Below, piece by piece: positions 10,309 through 21,102 of a stretch of 64,000 nt of DNA. Each line of letters begins with the position of its first letter. Position 1 is the stretch's first letter. Position numbers and translations under genes: made by a program. The stretch is taken from NCBI RefSeq assembly GCF_035222375.1, contig NC_085888.1, forward strand, positions 2,604,001-2,668,000. Reading direction: 5' to 3'. Below the pieces are notes generated by a model that was not told where the DNA came from, did not search any database, and was given only the letters and a program-made list of their open reading frames with translations. The DNA is from Podospora pseudocomata (Eukaryota > Ascomycota > Sordariomycetes > Sordariales > Podosporaceae).

Positions 10309-12892
10309 CTACATACTCTCTTTCCGCTTTTTCGTGTCAATGTCCTGGACACCGTCATCCTTCCTTTTCCGCTTTTTTTCTATCCCGCCACACACAGCTG
10401 CTCCCGTTTGTCCGTCCTGCTGATGACAGTTCCATGTATGGTCCAACCACTCCTCGCGTGTTTTTATTTCCGCCGCTACCGAACCTTTCCTCTTGCATTC
10501 CGGGCATTCAAATGGCTTTTTGAACATCTTGCTATGGGACCTATTGACATGTCTTGAGTGGCTATTTCCGGGGTGGTGCATTTGTTCGCAAAACAGGCAT
10601 CGGGCTGATCTGGTGGTTGGTGTTGTAGTTGGACGTGCCTTTTTGTCAGACCTTTTACCAGGCAGCCACGGCGTGTAATTTATACCGTGGCACTTGGCTG
10701 TGTGGCTACTCCATGCCTCAGGACCTTCAATAATAACTTCGGGACAAAGGGGGCATGGTATGGGTTTGTCGAACGTCCCCTTCTTGAAGTGTTGATCTTG
10801 GTTGTGCCGTGTTAAACCATTACGTTGGGCGAAGGTGCGTTGGCAAAAGAGGCATGTCCATGCCTTAGTATCAGGTTCCTCAACCATCGTCTGTCCTTCG
10901 GTGAGAGAATGTATCACTGCCTTAAGCTCTGTGACGCGGTGTCCCAAGTATGAGACGAGCATTCGACAGTATATCTCGGTTCTCCTTGGCTTCCCAAGAT
11001 CTCTTTCAGCCAAAAACCTGCCCATATAACCTCCTTGGTCGTGAGGATGGGGGGCAGGAGGGGTGCCTCGGGGTATCGGGATATCTTCAATTGACTGGCC
11101 TAGCGCCCGGCGTCGATCCACCTCTTCTAAATATTCACCTCTCCGCTTTTCCACTATTAAGGCCAGTATCTGTTTCCGTCTAGTCGCCAGCGCAGCATAA
11201 GCTCGATTGATATCAGGAGAGGAGGATCTTGCTTTCGCCTGTTTATACTCCCAAGTAAGCTTGGTAATATCCACACGTTGTCGTAGACTTTCCTTATCCT
11301 CTTCGGTAGGATATAGGGGTGCATTGACGTCTCTGAGAAGTGTGGCGCGCTGAAGACTGCGAAAGAGTGAGTGGTGTTCTCCTGCGGCATCAGCGCCAAA
11401 TATGATTGGCATAAGCTCCTGGCGTATGTGCTCGGGCTGGTAGCTTGATTCAAACACAGCTGTCGTATTTGACATAAGATGACCGCGCAAGGCCGGAGTC
11501 AGAGGGCCTGTGTCAAGGTTAGTGAGGGCTTTGAAAGATCGTCAGGTTTGAATCGTACCATCGAGGACAGACCCTGCACCAACGCGCAGGGAGTAAGGCC
11601 TGATCGTGTCGCGGTTTCCTGCCACACGCCACAACTCATTCCATATGTCCCAATACTTATGGTAGGGCACAGGGAAAATCTCTTGCTCCATTTTATCTTC
11701 TTTCCATCTAAGATCAAGGCAGTCCGTCTGGTCTAAATTTGGTCGCGTCAGTAGCTCCTCCAGAGAACCAAAATCAGCCTCGAAAGCATTGTCGTGAATA
11801 GCTTGTGCGATAATCAAGCTAAGAAGACAGATCGTCTGGCATGGGACAAGAGTGATGGAGAATTGTACGCTATGAAAGATTAGAAAAGGAGTCTCAAGGT
11901 GCTATTTCCTGACAACTTACACTGCATTGTGTGAGTTTGCGGTATACTGGCGCCTCTTGTTGTGAACAATCTTAATCGTTGCGCAAATCGCAAGATTTTT
12001 CGGATTATCATCCACTCGCAAGCATCGAATACGAACGTGCTGATATTTAAAGGAGACAATAGAGCCAGGGCGGAACCCAAATCCTGCAAGGAGAAGGACC
12101 GAGTGAAATGCAACCCGTTGCCTTGCGGTACATCGGAGATCTGATGGTCGTGTCCAGAGCGTGTCCAAAAGGAGAATGATATCGTCAGATGTCAGAACTT
12201 TCTTCTCGTATGTTTGCTCCCTGGATAAATGGAGCTCGTCGCTTAATTCAACTCGAATCCACTACGTAAATGGTGAGTACCTTACTCGGTCGAAAATGAG
12301 AAAATGAAAAGACTAACCCTGGATACATCGGCGACAGGTCCAGATCCGGGATTGCCCCCGGCCCCCACGTCCGCCCATCTCAACTTCCATTTGTGTCTGT
12401 TATCCCGGTCGTTGTGTCGTGCTTCGTTCAGAATAGTTGTGTCGGCCATGTAGACGATATTCCTCCAGAAAGTAAGAGCTGACTTTGCCGCGGATATAGT
12501 TTGAACTACCTGTGTTTCAGATTGACCAATGGCCGGGCGCTTTTGTCGTGACCGTAGAACGTGCTCATAGAGAAATGCCCGAATCAGGCTTTTGGGTTTG
12601 TCCTTGTTCTCACAAAAGTCCATCCAAGCAGTCGTCATGCTGTAATCCTGGTCGGGAATGTTACGATACCACCTACGAAGCTGTCAGTGGCCTGCCTATC
12701 TTCTTGAACTATTTAAGGTACTGACCACTCAAATTTTTGCCAATCTCTTTTGGCGGCTTCCTGGGCTCGTTTACTGACGGGTACAAACTCGAGGATCGGA
12801 TTTGACTCAAACCGCTGGATAAGTTGAGCAGCGCTTACGAGCCCGGCGTCCTCATCATCCGAGTCGAGTGAAATTTGGAGGACTCGAGGCAT
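10309..12892 (-). CDS. DUF3435 tyrosine recombinase with C-terminal zinc fingers (captain-like), 5 exons
   Basis: Site-specific DNA recombinase of the DUF3435 (FluG-domain-annotated) family, to which Starship captains belong. Exons are 12892-12726, 12672-12318, 12261-11921, 11869-11559 and 11507-10309; the introns are 51-56 nt and the total is 790 aa, in phase throughout. Visible motifs: first arginine in GFGFRPGS (R238), then RPYSLRVGAG (Y380xxR383), LRGHLMS (H401) and the putative nucleophile Tyr in FESSYQ (Y414), so all expected catalytic positions are filled. Residues 415-600 are helical and charged. From about 605 to 755 there are four C2H2-like modules (CLFC, CPLC, CLFC, CPEC), and a basic KKRKRKDD tail looks like a nuclear signal. 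No stop or frameshift interrupts it, so it may be active. It is transcribed away from the split 5S gene. Confidence 0.85.
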
Positions 12893-12936
12893 GGTTAGTT
12901 AGAAGGTGTGGACGAGGATATGCTTGACGTGATGCT

Positions 12937-13128
12937 GGTGGATGATGGATGATGGATGATGGATGATGGATGATGGATGATGGATGATGGATGATGGATG
13001 ATGGATGATGGATGATGGATGATGGATGATGGATGATGGATGATGGATGATGGATGATGGATGATGGATGATGGATGATGGATGATGGATGATGGTTGAT
13101 GGTTGATGGATGATGGTTGATGGTGGGT
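12937..13128 (+). repeat. Heptanucleotide satellite (GATGGAT)n, about 27 copies
   Basis: A nearly perfect 7-bp tandem array of about 190 bp, degenerating to gatggtt units at its right end. It begins only about 45 bp upstream of the recombinase ATG (12892), so it lies in that gene's promoter or 5' leader. Slippage there could change expression. Confidence 0.95.
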
Positions 13129-13375
13129 TGAGTGGCTAGCTGATGTTAACCCACAACGAAATGATGGCGGGAATCCACGTAAGTATTATAGACTGAGATT
13201 GAGATTATCTATTTAAAGTAATGGCGCTGGCATAACGGTGTTTTGGACGTTATGGCTACGCCATTTAAAACGGGCACAGCCGTTGATTGCTTAACATGAA
13301 GATCTGTCGCGGCCATTTTCAGCCCTCGTTCTGTCACAAATTTGGGTGGTAGATATCTCAAAAGATAAAACTGGT

Positions 13376-13431
13376 ATCGCCAGACTAGTACTCAGGTGGG
13401 TGACCACTGGGGAATCCCTGGTGTTGTATGT
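13376..13431 (+). pseudogene. 3' half of a 5S rRNA gene (severed)
   Basis: Fifty-six bases match the 3' half of the intact 5S gene at 52993-53111 (opposite strand) with a single difference (agacta for agatta at about 13384). They include the segment GGTGGGTGACCACTGGGG and the 3' end gtatgt, followed by a T-run that would be a Pol III terminator. The match starts abruptly at atcgcc; the preceding bases do not resemble the 5' half. The near-identity and retained terminator suggest that a functional gene was cut recently, most simply by insertion of the element to its left. A dispersed 5S pseudogene truncated by other means is the alternative. Confidence 0.85.
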
Positions 13432-14027
13432 TTTTGCAAATTTTTAGTGTTTGTGCTCCACTTTAGGGGGCGGTCAGGGGTTAGAGCTCCACATTGTACT
13501 GGTGAATGGAGACCTTTCTCCGCCAGGTGCCTGCTGCCGCTGATGTTTGTAGTTTGCAAGCTTTGTGTTAGATATCTTGTAAAGCTGAGCTAGATGGTAC
13601 GTAGGTTTGAAGTTTCGAAGGTTAAACAGTTAGGAATGTGGCGTGGAGCTAGGACAACACGCTGCACCAAGATCAAGCACGCGGAGATAACTGCCGTGAG
13701 TGTGGCAAGTGCGGAACAGATCAAGTCACCGAGATTTTACCATTAAATCATTAAGTTTCCGTAGTGATGAGAGGGATGGCATTGGTGTTTGTAGATGCGG
13801 GGCGCCTGGTGTGTAATATATCCTGCAGGCTGGCAACTACAGCCTGATATATCGGAATAGCTTTCGCTGAGTTTCTGACCTTCTTCTCAAACCTTCTACT
13901 CAAGCATGCCCCTAGTATTGTCAGTTTCGCGGGGTTCTTTACACATCCCCGACCTTAAAATCGCCTCCTGGTTTTCTTCTTTGATAACGCCAGCGCAAAA
14001 AAAAGTAAAGCTTGTTCCCTGCCCAAA
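13432..14027. other. Intergenic, no gene seen
   Basis: About 600 bp between the 5S fragment and the membrane-protein gene. It is AT-richer than its neighbours, with no supported coding sequence. It should contain the promoter of the gene at 14028. Confidence 0.4.
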
Positions 14028-14537
14028 ATGAACTCTGAATTCAGTCAAGTCCGAACAACACACCCAAGCTATGACATAAATTCGACGACTCTCAGTCCCC
14101 ATGCTAACACCCAAAACGAAGCGGTCGGTTTGGGGACGCTCTCCAACTCTCAACTCATAAGTGTCATTATTGGCTCATCAGCTGCGGTCATCATAAACCA
14201 GTGTCTGGTTGCTGTGTGGTGGTGCAAATACAGGCGTAGACGATCGGTATCGTCACACCATGCTGAAGCAAAACAGAAAGACGGTATAGGATTAGACGTG
14301 GAAAAGAAACTGGAAACAATGATGGGTGGAGATTCGCTAGCCATCCATGAGCTGGATGGAACGCCGATACGTGAGGTAGATGGGAAACCGGGGTCTAGGG
14401 TAGAGATGGATCTTGGACATGGGGCCAGTGAAATGGATGTGGTGTTTGGGTACGTGGAGTTGAGTCAGGGCTTTGGGTCTAGAAACCCTGAGACTTTTGG
14501 AAGAGGAAAAGATAATAACAAGGAGAAGGATGCATGA
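14028..14537 (+). CDS. Single-pass membrane protein, shortened member of the local family
   Basis: 169 aa. Residues 1-40 or so are S/T/N-rich. One hydrophobic span (about 44-66, LISVIIGSSAAVIINQCLVAVWW) is followed by the stop-transfer patch KYRRRR. The acidic cytosolic tail carries AIHELDG, RVEMDLGHGASEMDVVFG and YVELSQGFG. These tail motifs match the intact proteins at 49.8 and 51.2 kb (NELDD, RIEMD..ACEMEV, TELS). The cysteine-patterned ectodomain of those paralogues is missing, and I found no upstream exon for it, so this copy is truncated or has a divergent first exon. Function unknown. A 13-kb transposon lies 155 bp downstream. Confidence 0.6.
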   Translation: MNSEFSQVRTTHPSYDINSTTLSPHANTQNEAVGLGTLSNSQLISVIIGSSAAVIINQCLVAVWWCKYRRRRSVSSHHAEAKQKDGIGLDVEKKLETMMGGDSLAIHELDGTPIREVDGKPGSRVEMDLGHGASEMDVVFGYVELSQGFGSRNPETFGRGKDNNKEKDA

Positions 14538-14692
14538 TCTTTGCATAGGTGCCTACTTTGCCGTTAAGCTCCTTGCACTTCAGCCCGCATTTGTCAGCCA
14601 TCATACTGTTCCAGAGAAGTACCGCTTCTTCTAGGACCACAAACAGAATTAGACACAGATGAAATTTGCTGAGCTTCAACAGAATCTTGAGA

Positions 14693-14697
14693 GGCGT
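14693..14697 (+). repeat. Target-site duplication, left copy (GGCGT)
   Basis: GGCGT directly precedes the left LTR and is repeated directly after the right LTR at 27936-27940. A five-base duplication is typical of Ty3/Gypsy integrase. Confidence 0.9.
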
Positions 14698-14942
14698 TGT
14701 AACGGCATACGGCTACAGGGTTAGGGTTAGGACAGGAATACAGGGTCAGGGCTGAGGATGAGGGCTGCGGCCAATGGGAGCAAAGGGAAGCACAGGCCAC
14801 GTGGGGCAGGCAAGGCAGGGTAAGGATATCTTGCAGAGCAAGCAGGGCCACACACACTTACTTTTCCTTTTCCTCATCTTTCGATTACTTTAGCTACGGA
14901 ATAATATTGGCCTTGACCTATTTCAGCCTCAGCTTCGTGACA
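14698..14942 (+). repeat. 5' LTR (245 bp)
   Basis: Begins TG and ends CA. I saw no difference from the 3' LTR when read side by side. It includes two telomere-like TTAGGG units near its start and a pyrimidine-rich block before the likely transcription start at 14876. Confidence 0.95.
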
Positions 14943-14952
14943 ATCGAAAGAT
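14942..14952 (+). promoter_or_regulatory. Self-primer binding site (Tf1-like)
   Basis: The 11 bases aatcgaaagat at the LTR/leader junction are the exact reverse complement of atctttcgatt at 14876-14886 inside the 5' LTR. No match to a tRNA 3' end follows the LTR. In Tf1 and related fungal chromoviruses the first 11 nt of the RNA fold back onto the PBS and prime reverse transcription. By that model the RNA starts at about 14876. Confidence 0.7.
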
Positions 14953-15099
14953 CAAAACCACTATAGCCTGGGAAGGTTGAAATATCCCAAGGATACGACA
15001 ATTTCGACGAATTGATCGACAGACAAGCGCGCGCCACCCTGGTCGCTGCGACAGCCAAGAACGGCTAGACCTGCGCGGTTTACGACAAACCTGCGGCAA

Positions 15100-15114
15100 C
15101 CCACTTGCGCGGTC
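15100..15114 (+). repeat. LINE target-site duplication, left copy
   Basis: cccacttgcgcggtc, repeated exactly at 21124-21138 on the other side of the LINE. It is 15 bp and perfect. Confidence 0.9.
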
Positions 15115-15263
15115 AACCTTTCCCTGAAAAATATTTTTCTAGGAAGAATCGACCAATCAGGAGCTGGTTACTCCTTCCAGGGCCTTGGAAGCCCTCTTGT
15201 CTGAATACCCTCATCACCTCACCCCCCCCTACACAAGCCGCATCCCCACCTACCACGACAACG

Positions 15264-17225
15264 ATGGCCTCGACGGCCCCAGGAGGCTACCGCCTCTCGA
15301 ACAACTCGAAGCACGAGATCTACCTAGGCGTCTCCGAAGCCTGGAAAGCAGTGCTTTTCGACAACAACGTCCCGGCTGAACAAGCCACGCTCGAGCAGCG
15401 GCGACTCGCGGAAGAACTAGTCGCTAAAACCCACGCGAAAATGACGGCACCAGGCGCCCAGACCCCCAACTGCCTGTGGAACTGCGAGGGCTGCCTGGCC
15501 TGCGCAGGCTCCTGCTACGACGACCCGTGTCGAAATGAGCAATGCCCCTCACACGCGGACCGCAGGAAGACAGCCTCTTCGCCGACGAAGCCGCCCTCAG
15601 AAGGGACGAAGAGATGGGAGACTCCCTCCCAACGACCAGACCGACCACTCCCACCCCGACCGGAAGGACCGCAGGGACACTACCTCCTCACCCACTGCCG
15701 TCGCGCCCACGCAAGACAACGGCCCCCGACAACCCAGACAGAAGCTGTCCCCTCGGACTAGATAGGCCCAGCGCACGAGGCCTCGAGGACAGCCGGCATG
15801 CCGGAAGACCCCTCTAGACCCAGAAGTAGAGGCCCTCTTCAGGGACATGGACCACGACAGAACACAAGCCCTCCAAAGGCAAGAGGTGCTCAGGAACATG
15901 GCACAGAGCCTAAACGGCGCCCTGGCAGCCGAACTGGCCGGCCCGCAGGCAGAATGGGCGTCCTTTGCAAGGAGAAAGTCCTTTGGCTCTTTAGGATACT
16001 TAAGGACATCGACGGCACTACAGGAGCCCCCGGCTCAGCGAGGAGCGCCTGGTCGACCAGCTTCGACTCTAAGAACTCCTCGACAAGCACGACCAGGAGC
16101 ACCAGCCCGACGACAGAGGCCCGGGGCCCCTCAAAGACCCCCAAACTCGCCAAGACCCCGACGGGCAGCAATGCAACCAGCGTCACGTGGGCCCAGGTGG
16201 CGACGAGCGGGGCCAGCAGCAGCCAAGCCGCCAGCAGCGCGCGGACAAGTGTCGCCAGCCTGACTGCCCACGCCCCCGATCCAACAGCGGGCTGGAAAAC
16301 AGTGGGCCGCAACAACAAGGCCAACCGAGAAGACGACCGCCTCTTCGTAAGGCTCCCCGACGGCCACCCGTGGAGACAGGCATCAGCGGAGGGCTTCAGA
16401 GTCGCACTCTGCCGACAGCTCAGGGCCCCACTCAGCCTCATCCGCTCGGCCAAACAAGTCGACACTGGCTTCGCGATCGTCCCAGCCGACAAGAAGGCGC
16501 GGACGCAACTACTCGCCCTAGCGCCAGCCCTAACCACACACGGCGCGAAGCTTGACGAATCGGCCACCTGGCATACCTACGTAGTCCCCAGGGTACCGAA
16601 GACGGTCAACGGGCCTGACGGCAGCATCGACACCAACGACCTCATGGAAGACGAGATCCTCCGGGCCACTAAGGCCAAACCGGTCTCGGCGAAGAAGTCG
16701 AAACACGCCCTACCCGACGACACTCACGCCGACTGGGTCGTATCCTTCATCAAACCCGTCCCTGACCACTTCAGACTCTTTGGCAGCCCGCCGGCCAGAA
16801 AGATCACCAGAAGTGCAAAAGCCAACCAGTGCTATAGATGCCAAGGTTACCACGACCCACGCATCTGCGATAGACAAGCCAGATGCAATAACTGCGGAAC
16901 TGATCACCCACCAGGGCCCTGCGCCAGGCCACCGAGATGCGCCAACTGCCACGGACCACACAAGGCAGACTTTGAGCGTGCCCGGCCAGACCAAGGACGG
17001 AGGGGCGTCCTCAAGAAACCAACCAACAGGCAGCTCAAGGCCATACGCAAGGTAGGCGAGGCCCTGTACGCGGCGGCACACCCAGCGGAAGGAAGGAACA
17101 CCGACCCCCAACCCGCAACGACCAACCCCCGGCCACAGAACCATGCCTGTGAGACCCAGCGAGCCCAGGAGAGCGGCCAAAACGGACGAAAGTCCGGGCT
17201 CTCTCCTTCTTACAGGCCAACGTAG
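15264..17225 (+). pseudogene. LINE ORF1 (gag-like, zinc knuckles), frame-broken
   Basis: RNA-binding protein of the LINE ribonucleoprotein. Coding-like sequence starts at ATG 15264 (MASTAPGGYRLSNN). A Cys-rich N-terminal patch is followed by stretches that read sensibly in different frames (about 15540-15755, then about 15847-15980, then from about 15985), so at least three frame changes are needed. The last part runs to 17225 and contains the gag core and tandem CCHC-type knuckles (CYRCQGYHDPRIC, CNNCGTDHPPGPC, CANCHGPH) at about 16830-16970. No intact product is expected from this copy. Confidence 0.85.
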
Positions 17226-20200
17226 CCAGAAGACCAGGGGCACACGACGCCCTCCTCAATATGGCGTGGGAAAGGACTGCCGACGTCATATTGGTACAGG
17301 AACCATGGGCACGAACCCAGGACGGCAGAAGAATGACCAAAACCCACAGAGGATACCAGCACTACACGCCAACAGAAGACTGGAATGCGGGACCCCCCAG
17401 GGCGATGGTATACATCAAAAAGACACACAAGGGGACCCAACAGAGCCTGGGACACGCGGGACACCGCGACGCCTGCGCGGTAGAAGCCCAAAGGGATAGT
17501 CTGGGTCAGCCTATACAGGACAGACTTGGCGACGACGAGGTGCTCGACCTGGTCGAAAGCTGGCACCCCGGCAGACCAGCGATCATAGGAGGCGACTTCA
17601 ACGCCTACCACCCTACCTGGCAACCGGGAAAGGAGTGCCCGGCGGGGAGACGAATAGCTGGATGGCTGGAAGACCGCCTCACCCTGGCATCGCTGCAGGG
17701 ACCCACCAACATACACGGAAACACCATCGATCTGGTCCTCTCAACGAGCACAGAGGTAAAAGCCTGGGTGGACGGGGACACCTACACCGGATCGGACCAC
17801 TACACCCTGGCGGGGACGGTACCACCAGCAAGCCCACAGGCAACCAAGAAAGGTAGACCCTACGTCCCAGCCAAAGAGGAGGATAGGGCGCTCTTCCGCT
17901 CCCTGACTAGATGGGGCATGACACAAGTACCGACGGTAGCACACACAACCAAGGACCTCGACCACTGGGCCCGCTCCTACAGAACGCCCTCGTAGGCGCG
18001 ATCAAGGAGCAGGACGCCTGAGAAGACAAGCAGGAGGCACCACACAATGGTGGAACGAGGAGTGCAAGGAAGCACGCGTGGCGCTACAGCAGAGCCGCAA
18101 CGACCCCACACAAGGGGAGGAAGACCGGAAGCAAATACGCAAGACGTTCGAGACAACGGTCAAAAAGGCAAAAAGAGAGCACTGGCAACAGAAGCTCGAG
18201 CAAGCGTCCTCGAACAAGGACATCTACGCAGTGGCGGCATGGCACAAGGCAACCGACACCTTCGCCCCCCCGCCGCTGGTCCACAGGAATAGGACCTTTA
18301 CGGAACCGGGGGAAAAGCTAGAACTACTTAGGAAAGAGGTGGTTGAAAGATTCGGAGAAGACGGGGACACCACAGAGCCTTGGGTTCTCGCCCAACCCAC
18401 CGACACTATACAATGGGACAACACGATCTCCCCGGAGGAGGCAAGGAGATGCACAATCGGGACCACAAGCACAGCTCCCGGCACAGACGACGTCACGGTA
18501 GACCTACTACGCGAGGTGTGGCGGGAGATAGGCGACAACATCACGGCCCTCTTCAGACAGTGCCTCCTCTTAGGGCACCACCCGCTCCCCGTTTAAAGAA
18601 GCGGAAACGGTAATGCTCAGGAAACCGGGCAAAGACAACTATACCACGGTCAGAGCGTGGCGCCCGATCGCCCTCCTATCGTGTATAGGGAAGGGTCTTG
18701 AAAGACTGATAGCCAGAAGGATAGGCTTCACCGCAGTCAACCAAGAAGTGCTCGGCCCCACCCACATAGGGTCCCTCCCGAGGAGGTCCGCCGAGGACCT
18801 CGTTCTGTGCCTGGTACACGACGTCGAGAGAGCCTGGGAAGGGGTAAGGCGGCGGCGCTCCTGACAATGGACGTACAGGGCGCCTTCGACGCGGTCAGAA
18901 AGAATAGGCTAGCAGGGAGGCTAAGGCAACAAGGCTGGCCACTGAATGTCTGCGAATGGGTACACTCCTTCATGTCACACCGGAGCTCAGCCATGAGATT
19001 AGGAGACTGCACCCTCCCCTAGAAGAGTGGCATGCGGACTCCCACAAGGGTCCCCTGCCAGCCCGGTCCTCTTCGCACTCTTCCTACAGCCACTGGTTAA
19101 GAGAGCTGGCCGGGGCGTCGGCGTACGCAGACGACCTCGGACTGCTGGCTGTAGGCAAGAACGCCCAGGAGTGCGCGGCAATACTGGAGGCTACGGCCGA
19201 AAAGGCGGAGGCCTGGGGCTCCAGGAATGGCGTCGAGTTCGACCCAGCCAAGTGCGAGCTACTACACCTTACGAAGAGCCGCGCAACCCCCCGCAGTAAG
19301 GATAGGCAATACGGAGGTGACGCCGAAACAGGAGGTCCGATGGCTGGGTTTCTTCCTGGACCCCAAACTCAACTTCAAAGCCCACGCCAGTCGGTGGGCG
19401 ACGAAGGCACTGAAAATAGCGAACCACCTGCGAAGGCTGAACAGGGTGGCCAGGGCACCCCACCAAGAGCCACGGCGGAGGCGGTCCGGGCAGTGGTCGT
19501 ACCCACGGCGACGTATGGGGCGGCGACGTGGTATACCGGGGTAAGGCAGGGAGGACAAACGAATGCGGTCAACAAGGCACTTAAATGTGCGGCCAGGGCG
19601 GTTGTCCCGGTCTGGAGAACGACCCCCCTGGGGGCGATCTTCCGCGAGAGCGGGACCCCCCCCGCCGAAGTGGCGCTCGCCCACGCCAGAATCTCGATGG
19701 CGGCACGGTTCAAGAGCCTCGACCCCCGCCACCCACTGGTCCTCCGGACCCGGCCGATGCCGGAGCCACCCAGGAGGGCCCCGGGGGGCGTCTCCCCGGA
19801 GAAGCAAACCAGACTGGAAACACTCGCGACCCTACTCCCCGACTGCCCCAGGCCGCACCTGGTGCAATGGACCCTACGGCACCCGGTACCTCTGCCAAGA
19901 CCAGAAAACAAGGAACTGGGCAAGAGACTCCACGAACAACTGACACTCCTCGCCCCTAGGGACGAGATCCACCTGTTCAGTGACGGATCGAAGGCAGCCC
20001 CCGCACGAGGACTACCGAAGAGGACGGGCTGGGGCTACGTGGCGTACCAGGATGGGCAGAAGCTACACGAGCACCACGGAAGGCTCGGGGAATCCGAGGC
20101 CTTTGACGGCGAAGCGGTTGGGGCGGCACACGCGGTGGTGTGGGCGCGCGAATACATCAGGGCGGGGGCAAGACCCTCGGCGGTACGGCTCTTCATCGAC

Positions 20201-20825
20201 AACTCGGCGGTACTATACGGCATCACAGGGCGCCCCTCGGACAATTCCCAGGAGGCGTTCAGGGTTATAGGATACGCGTGGAAGGACCACCACCTGCCCC
20301 CTCACGGTACACTGGGCCCCAGGACATATGGGGATCCAGGGGAACGAGGAGGCCGACGTTCAGGCCGGCCTCGGGGGCGCGCTCCCAGACCCAAGATCCC
20401 CCGCCCTGACCGCAGTCAAGGCAAAGGCCAGGGCACTGAGGGAGGCGTGGAACTCGTGGTGGCTGGCGAACAGGCCGACGCGATACGCCCAGCTAATGAT
20501 CCGGGACCAGGGAAACGACCCCCCGGAACTCACGCTCGCAAGAAAGACCCTACACCACCTCCTGGCGGAGAGGACGGGACACGGAGACTACGAGGAGTAC
20601 CACCTACGCTTCGGACACGACTCGTATAGGACCTGCCGCTGCGGCCGACCCACGGAAATCGGGCACTTCGCGGAGTGCCCAGCGGCGCGGGCCAGGGGCA
20701 CTCTGAACAGCGAAATGCGAAAAGCGCTCAGGAGGCCGGATAAGCTCCTGGGAAAGGACTGGAAGAAATACGCCGAGTGGGTGGAAGGCTCGGGAGTGTA
20801 CGACCCAGCGGAGGAAGAAGAATAG
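17180..20825 (+). pseudogene. LINE ORF2 (endonuclease-RT-RNase H), frame-broken
   Basis: Replication polyprotein of the LINE. Endonuclease motifs are VQEPW (about 17297), IIGGDFNAYHP (about 17583), TIDLVLS and GSDHYTL (about 17790). RT motifs are RPIALLSCIGKGLERLI (about 18660), DVQGAFDAV (about 18870), GLPQGSPASPVLFA (about 19033) and the catalytic AYADD (about 19122). RNase H begins FSDGSKAA (about 19975), with FIDNSAVLYG (about 20193) and QGNEEAD (about 20335); a terminal CRCG..H..C knuckle lies at about 20635. These lie in different frames with stops at 17995, 18596 and 18864 among others, so at least five indels or stops separate them. The catalytic residues themselves are retained. Confidence 0.9.
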
Positions 20826-21102
20826 GACACGTGACCAGGCCCAGATTGTAATGGCCTGAGGAAACAGCGGAACCACAGAGGAGCCGTAAGCCCTCGGGGA
20901 CCAGAGCCCTGAGGCAGGCAGGCCTCTCTCTCCTTTGTAAATAACTCTCTTTTGTGACGCGAAACGCCCTGTCAGCTAGTATTAGCAGTAGTATTAGAAG
21001 CTTGGGCCGTCCACATCCCCAAACGGGGGCCAGGCGAGGTAGGCTCGGGCACGTGACCCCTCGGGGCCACGCGCCACAGTTCGACCCGATTGGACGCTAA
21101 TA

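Larger units (their letters stand above)
1..13375 (-). mobile_element. Putative Starship giant transposon, captain end (other edge outside window)
   Basis: Proposed from three observations. A complete DUF3435 recombinase lies with its start 483 bp from a discontinuity at 13375/13376. It is transcribed inward (leftward). The sequence immediately outside is the 3' half of a 5S rRNA gene whose 5' half is absent. Starships place the captain first, close to one edge, and some (Voyager of Macrophomina) are reported to target 5S rRNA genes. Candidate cargo is everything to the left, namely two zinc-finger/low-complexity genes, an ABC half transporter and 2EXR. None of the best-known cargo markers (DUF3723, patatin-like, ferric reductase, NLR) was recognised. 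The far edge and the direct repeat cannot be seen here. Confidence 0.45.

Noticed and set aside
14942-14960. Conventional tRNA primer site after the 5' LTR
   Set aside because: The sequence does not start TGG and matches the LTR interior instead, so self-priming fits better.
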